Assembly (NCBI GenBank): GCA_030248065.1
Contig: JASAMV010000248.1
Span: forward strand, 248,001 to 312,000
Origin: Rhynchonema sp. JSB1_4
Taxonomy: Eukaryota > Nematoda > Chromadorea > Monhysterida > Xyalidae
Length of the DNA: 64,000 bases
Direction: 5' to 3'
Below are positions 13,582 through 24,152 of this stretch, piece after piece. A model generated the notes under the pieces. That model saw only the letters and a program-made list of their open reading frames with translations. It was not told the DNA's origin and made no database searches. The number at the start of each line of letters is the position of its first letter. Position 1 is the first letter of the stretch. The translations under genes and the position numbers were made by a program.

Positions 13582-13915
13582 CAATGGTGTAGCAGGGGGG
13601 GTCCCCCCCAAGGTACAGTAGGTAGGTAGGTTGACGCTCCATCCTGGTACAGTAGGTAGGTCGCCGCCCGGCGGCTGGTACAGTAAGTTGCTATTTTTGG
13701 CTCAAAATGGTATAAAGTTGGTATTTTTCACTCCAAATAGGCGAAAAATCGCGCGCTACGCGCGAAATTAGCGTTTTTAGAGTACTTTTTCATCAAAATT
13801 TCGACCTAAAAAATTTTCTTCCCCCCCTAGCTCGGCCGGTACAGTAGGTAGGTTGCCGCCCCACATTTTTGGCGGTACAGTAGGTTGCCGCCCCGCCTGG
13901 GTAGCTACACCACTG
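13582..13915. mobile_element. ~0.33-kb G-tract TIR element, family A, copy 1
   Basis: Left end CAATGGTGTAGCAGGGGG; right end is the complement of CAGTGGTGTAGCTACCCAGG. Inside are repeated GGTACAGTAGGTAGGTTGCC units and a core palindrome GCGCGCTACGCGCG at 13751-13764. Flanking octamers do not match (GTCGAACT left, CCTACACT right), so the copy may be recombined. Related copies: 17484-17849 and the partial one ending at 18807. Confidence 0.65.
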
Positions 13916-13925
13916 CCTACACTTA

Positions 13926-15027
13926 ATAGCAGACGTACCCACCTGGGAGGGAGGACCCAAATTTGGAGAAAAGTCATTTTTTGAGGTCGAAAATTTGGCT
14001 CATTTTGCCCCTTTTTGGAAAAAATCTTAATAAAAAGGGTATTTTGGCGATTTTTGACGACACTGACCTAAAAATGCCTGTTTTCGTCCTAAATTTGCCT
14101 ATTTTAGGCAAAAATTGGGGGAGCAGACGTACCCGGAGGGGGAACAGTGGGGCAGGCGCAGTGTAGTTCCTGGGGGGACCCCCCTAAGGTACACTAATTT
14201 CCCCGACCAAGGTACACTAGTACACTAATTTCCCCTCCGGCCTCCGGGTACACTAGTTTCCCCAATTTTTGCCTAAAATGGGCATTTTTAGGCCTAAAAT
14301 GTGTGATTTTCAGGTCAATGTTCTCAAAAGTCGCCAAAATACTCTTTTTATGAAAATTTTTTTTCCAAAAAGGGGTAAATATAGGTCAAATTTTCTACCT
14401 CAAAAAGTGACTTTTTCCTGATTTTGGGGGACCCAAATTTGGAGAAAAGTTATTTTTTGAGGTAGAAAATTTGGCTCATTTTGCCCCTTTTTGGAAAAAT
14501 CTCAATAAAAAGGGTATTTAGGCGATTTTTGACGACAATGACCTAAAAATCACTCATTTTATGCCTAAAAATGCCTATTTTAGGCCAAAATTTGCCTATT
14601 TTAGGCAAAAATTGGGGGAGCAGACGTACCCGGAGGGGGAACAGTGGGGCAGGCGCCGTGTAGTTCCTGGGGGGACCCCCTAATGTACACTAATTTCCCC
14701 GACCAAGGTACAGTAGTACACTAATTTCCCCTCCCGGGTACACTAATTTCCCCAATTTTTGCCTAAAATGTCCATTTTTAGACCTAAAGTGTGTGATTTT
14801 TTGGTCAATGTTCTCAAAAGTCGGCAAAATACCCTGTTTATGAAGTATTTTTTCCAAAAAGGGGTAAAAATAGGTCAAATTTTCCACCTCAAAAAGTGAC
14901 TTTTTCCTGATTTTGGGTCTTGCCCCCTTCCCCCCAGGGAGAGGGAGGTACAATAATTTCCCCTCCGGCACCGAAAAAGTAGAGAGGTACACTAATTTCC
15001 CCGCTGGACCAGGCAGGAACTACACTG
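13926..15027. mobile_element. tandemly duplicated family C elements
   Basis: A block of family C sequence with an internal tandem duplication of about 497 bases: the junction CAGTGGGGCAGGCG followed by GTGTAGTTCCTGG occurs at about 14145 and again at about 14643. The right end is the complement of CAGTGTAGTTCCTGCCTGG at 15027. T-rich cores (AAAATCGCCAAAATACCC type) alternate with G/C tracts. No gene: open frames here are low-complexity Gly/Pro/Phe translations. Confidence 0.6.
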
Positions 15028-15356
15028 CGAACAACAAACGTGCAATAATGTACCTGTGCACAACTATCAAGCCTTAATACACTACTGTATTGTATAGGGG
15101 ATGTTACTTAGGAGGGGGCTTTATTCCGGGGGCTCTATTAATTCACTGACCCCTTTTTGGGGGCTGTATTACGGGGGGCTCGCGCTCGGGCTCTATTCCG
15201 GGGGCTGTATTTAGGTTTTTAAGGAATTTAGGTTTTTACGGTAAGTGAAGATTCAACGCCCATAAACACAATTATAGGGTATAACATGCATCTAAAACCA
15301 GTTTTCTCGTAAGTGATTTTTCAGATTTGGGTGAGTGAAAAAATAGAACCCCCAAT
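15028..15356. other. short G-rich repeat, no gene
   Basis: A run of GGGGGCTCTATT / GGGGGCTGTATT units at about 15110-15220, then unique AT-rich DNA up to the next transposon. Nothing coding. Confidence 0.4.
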
Positions 15357-15449
15357 CAGTGCTGTGGCTACTTTTGCGGGGCGGGTAGGGTACATAGGTG
15401 GAAAAAATGGGGGCGGGTAGGGGGTAGTGTACCTGGGATTTGGGGGGAA

Positions 15450-16305
15450 CAGTGTTGGAGGTGGGAGTAGGTATCCCCCCTCGCCTGGTACAGTAGGTAT
15501 CCCCACCCGATGTTTGGCATGGTACAGTAGGTATCCCCCCGATTTTCACCCCGGTACAGTAGGTATCCCCCCCCCGATTTTGCCTCAAAAGTGCCAATTT
15601 TTGACCAAAATGGCCAAAATTAGTGTAAAATCAGTGGTTTTTACCTCAAATTACCCCAAATTCGCGCGCTACGCGCGCAAATACTACGTTTTCACACGAT
15701 TCCACACATAATAAACACGTAAAAAATTTTCACCCCAAAACCTAACCCCCAACCCCCCCCAAACCCCCCCTGGGTACATAACCCCCCCCTAGGCCATCGG
15801 CTCTGGTACAGTAGGTATCCCCCTCTCCGAGCGCGGTACAGTAGGTATCCCTATACTTGCGGGCCGGAAAAAAACGTTTTTTTCCGGAAAAAACCGAAAA
15901 AAAACCGTTTTTTTTCCGAGGCCTGGAAAAATACGTTTTTATTTTTCTGGAAATTTTTCCAAGTGGGAACTTTTGGAAAAAAACGGTTTTTTTTCCAAAA
16001 ATTTCCGAGATATTTTCCAAGGTTGCGAGAGGATGTTGTTAAAACCAATGTAAATCGGTACTAAACAGTTCATAATGAGCACTTTTTAATCTCCAAGTGC
16101 ATTTTTAGACTGTTTCAGGCCATTTACTGACGAAATTTTCTTCAAAATAGGCGTTTTTGAACCATGGGTATCCTTAAGTACTGGAAAAATATTTGGAAAA
16201 AAAACGGTTTTTTTTTCGGAAAAAAAACGGTTTTTTTCCAAAAATATATTTTGCGGAAAAATACGCAAGTATAGGTATCCCCACTCCAGAGTACCTCCAA
16301 CACTG
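15450..16305. mobile_element. family D TIR element, copy 1, nested in J
   Basis: Left end CAGTGTTGGAGGTGGGAG; right end is the complement of CAGTGTTGGAGGTACTCTGG. Flanking octamers GGGGGGAA and GGGAAGAA match at 6 of 8 positions. Core palindrome CGCGCGCTACGCGCGC at 15663-15678. It contains element K; without K it is about 426 bases, against 420 for the intact copy at 37925-38344. Confidence 0.78.
15852..16273. mobile_element. family K TIR element nested in D1
   Basis: Ends TATACTTGCG and its exact complement CGCAAGTATA; interior built of GGAAAAAAACCGTTTTTTTTCC-like palindromic runs. Octamer GGTATCCC lies directly outside both ends (15844-15851 and 16274-16281), although that string also recurs naturally inside family D. 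Its ends do not start CAGTG, so it may be a different superfamily. Confidence 0.6.
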
Positions 16306-16611
16306 GGGAAGAATCCGGTTTGGGGGGAGGGGGGAAGATTTTTCGGGGCGGGTTAGGGTACAACACAAGTTTTTTCGGGTGCCTGTTTTTATGTACTAAA
16401 AAGTGCATATGTCGCGCGCAGCGCGAGATTTTTTGCACTTTTTAGGGTTTTCGGTCGAAATTTGGGCATTTTTGACAGAAAAAAGGGCATTTTGGGGGTA
16501 AAAATCGGGGCGGGTAGGGTACTAGGGCGGGGCGGGTAGTGGGGTAGGGTACCAGAGCGGGGCGGGTAGGGGGTAGCGTACCAGGCCGGGGCAGGTAGGG
16601 TACCATTGGGG

Positions 16612-16953
16612 CAGTGGTGTCGTTGAGAAATCGAAATTTTCCCACACCCAGCCCAATTTTCGGGAAATTTCCCATACATACCCCCAAAAATCAAAAATTT
16701 CCCATACCAGGGGGGGGGGGTTTTCCAAAAACTCAAAAATTTCACATACCCGAGGGCGGGGGTTTTGAAAAAATGACCCCAAAAATCTTCTAAAAGTGCC
16801 AAAATTGGTCGGTATTTCTCGGGGTCAAAAAGTCATTTCTTAGGGGTGCTTGTTCCAAAAGTGAAAAATTTCCCATACCCCATACCCCCGGCCGATTTCC
16901 CATACCCCATACCAGGGGGGTAACCCCCCCAACCCCCCCCAACGACACCACTG
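16612..16953. mobile_element. family B TIR element, copy 1, nested in J
   Basis: Left end CAGTGGTGTCGTTGAGAAAT; right end is the complement of CAGTGGTGTCGTTGGGGGGG. Exact 8-bp duplication CATTGGGG at 16604-16611 and 16954-16961. Length 342. Interior repeats of GTATGGGAAATTT. Sister copy at 37493-37904. Confidence 0.9.
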
Positions 16954-17095
16954 CATTGGGGGGACCCCCCACCCGCCTTCCCAGCCACAGCACTGCCCCC
17001 AATAATTGAAGAGGAGTTAAAAATCTTTGGAAAATCATCCACGCCTATAAAAGGCAGAAAACGGCGTTTTGAGGCCAGCCGCTTCAGATTACGTT

Positions 17096-17195
17096 TAAGC
17101 CCAAGCCCAAGAAGCCTAGGCGTAGGCCTAAGCCTAAGCCTAAGCCTAGGCGCCAAAGCCTAAGCCCAAGCCTAAGGCTAAGCTCAAGAAAACAA
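17096..17195. repeat. degenerate CCTAAG hexamer array
   Basis: Imperfect repeats of CCTAAG/CCCAAG. On the plus strand they translate as Lys-Pro repeats, with a frame break near 17155, ending in a short Lys-rich tail and a stop. Either the remnant of a Lys-Pro-rich (histone H1-tail-like) coding segment or an interstitial TTAGGC-like array. I cannot decide between them. Confidence 0.4.
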
Positions 17196-17282
17196 ACAAA
17201 AAATGATGGCTATGTTTTGACATCCCAACCCCGATTTCACTGTTATAAACACTATTTCTCATCATTTTGTGCATGTATAAAT

Positions 17283-18069
17283 CAGAGGTCGCAATCGGGC
17301 CGGCCCGAGCTCGGGCCGGGCCGGGCCGCGATTTTGGGCTTTTGGCTCGGGCCGGGCCGGGCCGGGCCGGGCACCCCGGCCCGAAGCTTCTGAAGTGACT
17401 TATTTTACTGAAAAAGTAGGGATTTTTTTGTCAAAAATACTAAAATTTCTGACGGATTCGGCAAGTAAGTGATCAGTATTGTCCAGTGGTGTAGCTACCC
17501 AGGCGGGGCGGCAACCTACTGTACCACCAAAAATGTGGGGTAGCAAAGGCAACCTACCTCCTACTGTACCGGCCGAGCTAGGGGGTGGGGGCGGATAAAA
17601 ATTTTTAGGTCTAAATATTGATGAAAATGCGCTCTAAAACGCTCATTTCGGGCGTAGCGCACGATTTTTCGCCTATTTGGAGTAAAAAATGCCGATTTTA
17701 TGCCATTTTGAGCCAAAGATCGCAACTTACTGTACCAGCCGCCGGGCGGCGACCTACCTACTGTTATGTACCAAGATGGAGCGTCATACCTATGTACCTA
17801 CTGTACCTAGGGGGGACCCCCCAGCCCCCACCCCCCTGCAACACCGTTGTTTTCAACCAAAAAAATAGGTTAAAAAAAATCGCAAAAATTATGACAAAAA
17901 TTGGGTTAAAATCTGAGACAAAAATTTGGGCCGGGCCGGGCCGGAGATTTGGGGGTTCGGGCCGGGCCGGGCCGGAGATTTGGGGGTACGGGTCGGGCCG
18001 GGCCGGGCCGGAGATTTGGGGGCTCGGACCGGGCCGGGCCGGCCAAACCCGGCCCGATTGCGACCTCTG
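17283..18069. mobile_element. family F TIR element (GGGCCGGGCCGG-rich), carrying A2
   Basis: Left end CAGAGGTCGCAATCGGGCCG; the right end is its exact complement. Exact 8-bp duplication GTATAAAT at 17275-17282 and 18070-18077. Both subterminal parts are tandem GGGCCGGGCC units. Family A copy 2 (17484-17849) sits inside; without it F is about 0.41 kb. The CAGAGGTCGC end plus the 8-bp duplication fits hAT MITEs. Confidence 0.9.
17484..17849. mobile_element. family A TIR element, copy 2, nested in F
   Basis: Left end CAGTGGTGTAGCTACCCAGG; right end is the complement of CAACGGTGTTGCAGGGGGG, a diverged A terminus. Internal units match copy 1 in reverse orientation. Flanking octamers (GTATTGTC, TTTTCAAC) do not match well, so the duplication has decayed or the right boundary is slightly off. 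Confidence 0.6.
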
Positions 18070-18117
18070 GTATAAATTAGTTTTAACCAAAAAAGCCAAA
18101 CAAAACAAAAAATTTCA

Positions 18118-18195
18118 CCGGCGCCGGCGGGACTCGAACCAGCGGTCCCACAGGCATGAGTCCAACTCCTTCACCGCTGAGCTAGCGAACCGACA
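18118..18195 (-). repeat. tRNA-like segment (pol III A and B boxes)
   Basis: Read on the minus strand: an A-box-like TAGCTCAGCGGTGAAGG, then a perfect B box GGTTCGAGTCC about 35 bases later. The acceptor and anticodon stems do not pair, so it is not a functional tRNA. It is more likely the head of a tRNA-derived SINE or a tRNA pseudogene. Confidence 0.5.
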
Positions 18196-18359
18196 CACAC
18201 TGCCGTCTAGCCGCTGCTACTTATATCTAGCGCTGCTGCTGTCTAATACACACACGTGTATTAATTAATGCACACACAGCCAGCTGCGTGTAACGGTTAA
18301 ACCTGATGATCAAGGGCACCTGGATGATTTTCCAAAGATTTTTATCTCCTAATCAATAA

Positions 18360-18807
18360 TTGACCCCCCAGCCCCCATTAATAGAACCCCCAAATTTACC
18401 CCCCGAAAATGGTGTGGGTGGGGGGGGGGGGGGCAAGGTACAGTAGGTAGGTTGCCGCCCCTCGCCTGGTACAGTAGGTAGGTTGCCGCCCCTCCCCTGG
18501 TACAGTAGGTAGGTTGCCGCCCCACCTAACTTTTCACCCAAAACATTCATTTTTGGCTTAAAATTGCATAAAATTAGCATATTTGTCTGCAAATAGGCGA
18601 AAAATCGCGCGCTGCGCGCGAAATTAGTGTTTTAGGCCACATTTTCTTCAGTATTTAGACATAAAAAATTTCGGTTTCCAGATGACCCCCCCCCCCCCAC
18701 GTGGTACGCCCCCCCCCCCTCCGTCGGCTGGTACAGTAGGTAGGTTGCCGCCCCGCATTTTGGGTGGTACAGTAGGTTGCCGCCCCGCCTGGGTAGCTAC
18801 ACCACTG
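18360..18807. mobile_element. family A element, copy 3, left end truncated
   Basis: Contains three GGTACAGTAGGTAGGTTGCC units, a T-rich core with GCGCGCTGCGCGCG at about 18607, and the right end as the complement of CAGTGGTGTAGCTACCCAGG at 18807. No CAGTG left end is found, so it is a partial copy. Confidence 0.6.
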
Positions 18808-20000
18808 CCCCCAGAAACCCTGTTTTCTATTTCCGACAATACGGTATATACTGTAAAAAACCTGCCCGACAAAAACAAGAAAAAACGAATATCTAGGGAG
18901 CCTATGTAAGTCTGAGAAAAAGGGAAGTCGGGCTTGATACTGTTACTGTTAGGTAACTGTCCAAGTTTTTCCAAAATGCTGCTTCTGCTTCCCCAACCAC
19001 AATCGCCGATCTCTTTCGTTGCACAGTGTTCAAAATTCCAAATTGAGGAGGAGAGAGTTGATAAGATTTACCCCTGGATCCCCACTTTCCAAGTCCTAAT
19101 GGTTGATGGAAGACTCATGACTATTGTAATCAGTTCATACTGCAGAGGCCCTGGAGGGAAGGCTCATTACGGATTTCAAAATAAAGCGGATTAAACGGAA
19201 TCCTCGTGATGAGCCTTCCCGCCAAAGCCGTTTCCCAGGAAGGCTCATTATGTATGTATGGCTTATAAACTACCTTCGGTGAAAAACTTTGAGGTGAAAA
19301 TTGGGAAGATTTCGTGCATTCTGAGGACAAAAAAGTGGAAAATATCCTGCGCTAAATTTTTGTTTTTTTAAAGTGCCGACTTTTCACGTATCATAATGGA
19401 CCATCACCCGACTGCGATGTTCGCTGCAGAACTGCCGAGCGGTATCATTAATTTCATGTCCACAAATCTGGGTTTTACGTCAGCCACATTCCCATCACAA
19501 GTCCATCAATTCATTCACTGTCAGATGCAGTTGCACAGGAAAGAAGCAAGTTGACGTGAGAAAGCACCCCAGACAATGTTGCCAAAAAGATGTGATAACG
19601 TGACAACGGTCAGACAGAACATAAACCTTAAAAAGCGTTCAACAAACACGGTTGATATGTATGTCGCTAAAAGTGTGTTCATCCCGCTCTCCGGACATGC
19701 GCGTAGTTATTTATGATTTAGGATCGCGTGGGCATGATCATGAAAACATTACTGGCATGAGCAATGTGTCGATGATCTCACGCTTCCTTATCCAACAGCA
19801 TTCATGCATTAGCTTCCAAATGGCTGCAAAATTGAGCGAAAAACAAACAGGTTCCTGTTACTCGTTTGTTCGTGGTTCGTGTACTGTACATGTACGTTTA
19901 GTATCGTTCTGTTTTTTTGCTTATCTGTACAAAGAAGCGTCAAGGGCCATATTCCATCCCCGACACCTGAATTGCGTAAAAACGTGAGTCATTACTTTTA
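18808..20000. other. gene-free spacer
   Basis: About 1.2 kb with no convincing coding exon. It holds a short inverted pair, GGGAAGGCTCATTACGG at about 19156 against GATGAGCCTTCCCGCC at about 19209. Otherwise unremarkable. Confidence 0.4.
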
Positions 20001-20556
20001 ACAAGAAAGAAAAATGCCCCAAGGGGCATAAAAGAAATATGGTTCCCTGGCTGACTGGCATAAAAGAACGATACTAGCTTGCACCACTTTGCTGATGTTT
20101 CATTAGGCACTGGAATCAACGTAAGTGTGTTCTGAGCTGTTTGATACCGAACAGTAGACATTGAACCATATTCCCGGCGCGAACTCTTTTGAACCAACAC
20201 CCAGCCGATATCGAAACTTTCGTGCAAACCCAGGCAACTGTTTCTTCTTTTCAACCTCACGACGGTAACTGTGCAGTCTTCGGTTGCGCACGATGGTTTA
20301 ACAAAGAGAGGAGTAAAGAGAATATTGCAATCTTTCAATATCTCCGTGCCCTGTGTCTCTGGTGGCAAGACAGCACGCGCCGGGAATATGGTTCAATGTC
20401 TACTGTTCGGTATCAAACAGCTCAGAACACACTTACGTTTATTCCAGTGCCTAATGAAACATCAGCAAAGTGGTGCAAGCTAGTATCGTTCTTTTATGCC
20501 AGTCAGCCAGGGAACCATATTTCTTTTATGCCCCTTGGGGCATTTTTCTTTCTTGT
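20001..20556. repeat. inverted-repeat element with ~180-base arms
   Basis: Left arm 20001-20181 and right arm 20376-20556 are near-identical inverted copies around a 194-base spacer. Each arm begins with ACAAGAAAGAAAAATGCCCC at its outer end and has a small internal hairpin GCCCCAAGGGGC. Each arm contains one TGATGTTTCA. Open frames here are the arm read both ways. Probably a MITE; flanking duplication not evident. Confidence 0.75.
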
Positions 20557-21423
20557 GTCGTTCTTTTATATCGCGCAAGCGTCAAACAGAGAACCCGGAT
20601 AAATCAGGCACAGAAAGTTTTCAGTTCCGGCAAGCAATGGTTCTAACTAAGAAAATGTCGACCGTCAGACTTTTCTCAAGTAATCAACGCACATGAGCGC
20701 AATGAGGTGTGGGGGTTAGTTTAAGGATGCTGTACTTTTTGGCAGGATATATGAATCGGTGGTTATCGTGACATAAGGCCAATTTTGTGTTTCGATTTCA
20801 CTATGGGGTTCTAACAATGGAGACACGCTTGTGTCTGCGTCTTCACCCACCACTGAAACAAAACCAACGCAGTGCCCCACGAGCATGTCTATGTTTTTGA
20901 GGAGCATGGTAACTTGTCAAGTTATTTATTTTTTTTAATTTACCGCCAGGTATGTATTTGACACCCTAGGTACCATCAATTATAGCGCACTGATTGCGCA
21001 TCGTCTCAGAGAATGGCACTTGTTGGTTTAGTACCAAGCAAAGCTGTGCAATGAACTTCCATGCAACCTGTCCCTTCAGCTTCAGCAATGAAATAAGTGT
21101 TAAACATCAGTCTCCAGATTGCTTTGGTGTTGGCCGCCGCATCTGATCTTGGATTCAATGTTACGTAAAAACTACTGTTTAACTTTCCCACGAAAGTCAA
21201 ATTATAAATGCGGAAAAAGCTTCGAATGTTAGAGAGCAACAGCTATTTTAATTAAGAAGTTGAAATCTTGTCGGTATTTTATCATGAATGACATCACAGC
21301 GCATAAACTGCGAACCGCACCCGTGCTTAATAATTAATCTCAAATAAAAACACGAAAAAACTGAAAAAATGTTACGCAGAATTCATTAAAAGTTAATAAA
21401 AATACAACAAAGTTGACTGCGCG
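20557..21423. other. gene-free spacer
   Basis: No exon with family similarity, no repeat that I can delimit. AT-rich towards 21300-21420. Confidence 0.35.
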
Positions 21424-21500
21424 CGTGAATGTTTGAACCCGCGGCCTTTCATCTTCAATGCTGCGCGTTATACCGCTCGGACATCGCTTCGCCAATCTCC
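21424..21500 (-). repeat. tRNA-like segment
   Basis: Minus-strand reading has TGTCCGAGCGGTATAACGC, resembling the A box and D arm of class II tRNAs, then GGGTTCAAAC resembling a B box. Stems are imperfect. A tRNA pseudogene or SINE head. Confidence 0.4.
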
Positions 21501-21559
21501 TTCACAATCTTTACTACATATGTAACTACGCGTGCATTGCTGCATTGCCTGTTGTGCTT

Positions 21560-21632
21560 GCTGCCTGTGTGTGTGTGTGCTGGCTGCCTGCCTGCCTGTG
21601 TGTGTGTGCTGGCTGGCTGGCTGTGTGTTGTG
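21560..21632. repeat. GT / CTGG microsatellite
   Basis: Alternating (TG)n and CTGC/CTGG tetranucleotide runs. Simple-sequence DNA just outside the TIR element starting at about 21713. Confidence 0.7.
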
Positions 21633-21712
21633 TTTAATACATTGTGCGCTTTATGAATCAGGCAACTACGTAGCGTGCACTAATGCATTATTGTGTGTGT
21701 CTGAGCGTCCAT

Positions 21713-22808
21713 TATCGTCGGTATCAGTAAAAATAAGACCAACCCCCAAACCACTTTTTCGAGAAAAAAGCGTTTGAAGTTGGCCTGACCGCATTTCCAA
21801 CACGGTTTGGTTCGGTAGGCTGATGTTTGGCATGTCTACGAAAGGGAGCATGCTGATCATCATAGAAACAAAACTAGACTTTGAATCATCATATCCAAGT
21901 AAAAACAAAGCTATTTGTCGGTTGGTTTTAGTTGACAAAAAAATAAATATAGACCAAGCCCCTTGGCGGAGCAGTTGAAAACCGAAAAAAAGTCCAACCC
22001 CCATTTTCTCTGCCATTTATTTTTAGCCTGCTTGAAAATGATTCAATACGGGGTTCATGAAAACGTCTTAAATGCAGCATTATCATTCAAAATGCTTGTT
22101 ACAGAGGTGGGAATCGGGTTACCTCGGTCCGGCATGGCCGGATTCAGAAAAAGTCAGCCCGGTCCTATCCGGCCCGATTTTTTGGGCCGGGTTTTTCTGA
22201 TTGTATTTTGAAGCAAACGTCGGGTGTGAAGCGATTGGTTTCTGTTTGTTGAAATCATTGATATTTACACATTGAAAACATAAAGAAAAACATCAAAAAG
22301 CTTGTCTGTGAGAAGCTTCGAACTCGTGGCTCTCACAACCACAGTCAGATGTGCTTGCCACTGTGCTAAAGACGCCGACAGCCAAGCCGCCTTACGATAC
22401 ATTATAAACGTAATGATCGGGCCAGCAGCGACGCACTCACCGAGAGAGCGTAAAGTCCCTAATACAACACACACACACAGCTGGGGTATTATGCAACAAT
22501 CATGTGCTGAAGCAATCTTGTGTGTGTGTGTGTGTTGGGGTCGCGTGCTTTGGGGCTTGGTCTTTTTTGTCCGCGAAAATTGCTCCGCCAAGCAACTTGG
22601 TTTTCTTTTTCAAAAACAAGAAACTAGACCAACCCCCAACCGGAACTAGCAGGTGTTTTCAACAGGCTGTAACTCAATGTACATAGCGTTTTGAGACAAA
22701 ATTTTTGGTGAATGTTTAGAATAGTTTGCCAGCTACACGCTGCACACAAAAAGGGGGTTGGTCTTTTGGTGGGGGTTGGTCTTAATTTTACTGATACCGA
22801 CGTTATGG
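21713..22808. mobile_element. ~1.1-kb TIR element with GACCAACCCCC ends
   Basis: Left end CGTCGGTATCAGTAAAAATA then AGACCAACCCCCA; the right end at 22765-22804 is the complement (GGGGTTGGTCTTAATTTTACTGATACCGACG), so the terminal repeats are about 40 bases. Further GACCAACCCCC copies occur inside at about 22625 and 22755. It contains a tRNA-like segment (22306-22390) and a second TIR-like stretch, CAGAGGTGGGAATCGGGTTA at about 22104. No transposase frame. Confidence 0.65.
22306..22390 (-). repeat. tRNA-like segment inside the TIR element
   Basis: On the minus strand, TTAGCACAGTGGCAAGCAC (A-box-like) is followed by GAGTTCGAAGC (B-box-like) at about tRNA spacing. Stems are not conserved. Confidence 0.4.
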
Positions 22809-22895
22809 CTCTTTTTGAGCTGAAAAACATTTAACGTATTGGAATTAATATATTTTTGACGTAACAAAAATTAAAAACACATATAACCGCTGATT

Positions 22896-23204
22896 TTGGC
22901 TTTAGAACCACACATTCTGTACAAAAAGTCATGGTCTGGAACCGTTCATACTAAAAGTTACGAACTCGGCGATAGCACCACCGTGTTTCTCGAGTACGAA
23001 AACCACATAAACAACTTTAATAGTTCTGGTAACCCAACTTTTCGGCGAAATTTTACTTCGGGAAGCACACTTTACATACAAAAAGTCGTGGTCATGGTCT
23101 GGAACCGGTCTCAGTCGTGGAGTTACGAAGTCGGCGATAGCACCATCGTGTTTCTCGTGTGCGAAAACCCTATATGCGATATTAACATTTCTGGTGTTCA
23201 GTAA
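22896..23204 (+). repeat. two-copy ~160-base direct repeat with open reading frame
   Basis: Copy 1 (about 22907-23040) and copy 2 (about 23070-23200) share TACAAAAAGTC, GGTCTGGAACCG, GGCGATAGCACCA and GTGTTTCTCG. The plus frame stays open through both copies (102 codons) and encodes the motif SYE(L/V)GDST(T/I)VFL(E/V)(Y/C)EN twice. No family recognised. It could be a small repeat-protein exon, but no splice or start context supports that. Confidence 0.45.
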
Positions 23205-23819
23205 CGTCTGGGCCCTGACTACTCTTTTGTGGAAAAAAAAAGGGAAAGAACGTTTTTACAAAAATGACAACTGTATCTTGCCCGCGATTGCGCGTGTGGG
23301 CACGCAGCGGGATGAAATTTTGTGTGGCCATTTTGGGGCACGGTATATACATTGTGTGCAAGTTTGAGCTCATTCGGTTGAGTATTGTTGAAATAGCGCA
23401 CGATCAAAATTTTCAGAAAGCGCACTATAGGGAATGAACCATATGTCGCTTAGCATTACCATGCTAGCTCCGACAAGCTGTGCATTACGCAAAACATGTT
23501 TGATCAAAGACCTGCTGGACCTGACCGATTAGCAAGCTTTACTGCCCTCGATGATGTTGTTATTGAACTCCCCTTCCACGTGCGTCACCGCGCGATGCTA
23601 ATAATTACTGCTTATTACCGTATTTTGTTGGACGGTGGCAGAACGTAGTGCTTGAGCTACACCCCATGTTATTTGTGAAAGTTGTCGTGTGGTCATATTT
23701 AGCTACAATGTTGCTGCGCAATGTCCTTAGAAACTGTAAGCAGGTGCGGCTGTGCATGTGTATCCTATAATCCTGTCTTTCAAGACAGCACGTGGGTACA
23801 AAAGAGTACTGATAACGTG
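23205..23819. other. gene-free spacer
   Basis: No supported gene or repeat. Mixed-composition DNA before the M2 element. Confidence 0.35.
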
Positions 23820-24152
23820 TATAGTCCGTCCATCAGCTCATGTCACTTTGTGATGCTGCTGGCCGACTTGTTCCCTTCCCCCACGTTCTAATGAAAGAGA
23901 AATTGAGTTTCCAAAAAAATTATTCTTGCTCCTAAATTAAGATTTTTTTAATGAAATTCACGTGTTTTATCCATTTTAATTTAATTTAATTTCAAATTTG
24001 ATCGAATTCAATCCCTTTCGACACATTCTTTCATTTTTTAGTTTTTTTTGCAAAATCGGTCCCACTCAATTTCTCTTTCATTAGAACGTGGAGGAAGGGA
24101 ACAAACCAGCCAGCAGCAACCCAAAGTGTCATGAGCTGATGGATGGACTATA
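23820..24152. mobile_element. MITE of family M2, copy 2
   Basis: Left arm from 23820 (TATAGTCCGTCCATCAGCTC) and right arm ending 24152 are inverted copies for about 85 bases, including CAATTTCTCTTTCATTAGAA near the arm tips on both sides. The middle is AT-rich. Ends in TATA suggest TA duplication, as in Tc1/mariner-type MITEs. Confidence 0.75.

Larger units (their letters stand above)
15357..16995. mobile_element. family J TIR element carrying three nested insertions
   Basis: Left end CAGTGCTGTGGCTACTTTTG; right end is the complement of CAGTGCTGTGGCTGGGAAGG. The element is flanked by exact 8-bp copies of CCCCCAAT (15349-15356 and 16996-17003). Removing the insertions D1 (15450-16305) and B1 (16612-16953, plus its duplication) leaves about 0.43 kb, the size of the other families. 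A core palindrome CGCGCGCAGCGCG lies at 16413-16425. Non-autonomous hAT-type element inferred from the CAGTG end and the 8-bp duplication. Confidence 0.85.

Noticed and set aside
12994..13611. 205-codon minus-strand frame as a separate gene
   Set aside because: Its inner part (from 13221) fits as the first coding exon of the N4BP2-like gene. The upstream part has no support and runs towards a transposon.
18118..18195. Functional tRNA gene
   Set aside because: A and B boxes are present, but acceptor and anticodon stems do not pair. The same applies to 21424, 22306 and 38394, so all were called tRNA-like repeats.
13582..18807. Long open frames with Gly-Asn-Leu-Pro-Thr-Val-Pro repeats
   Set aside because: They are translations of GGTACAGTAGGTAGGTTGCC-type transposon repeats, occur on both strands, and have no start or splice context.
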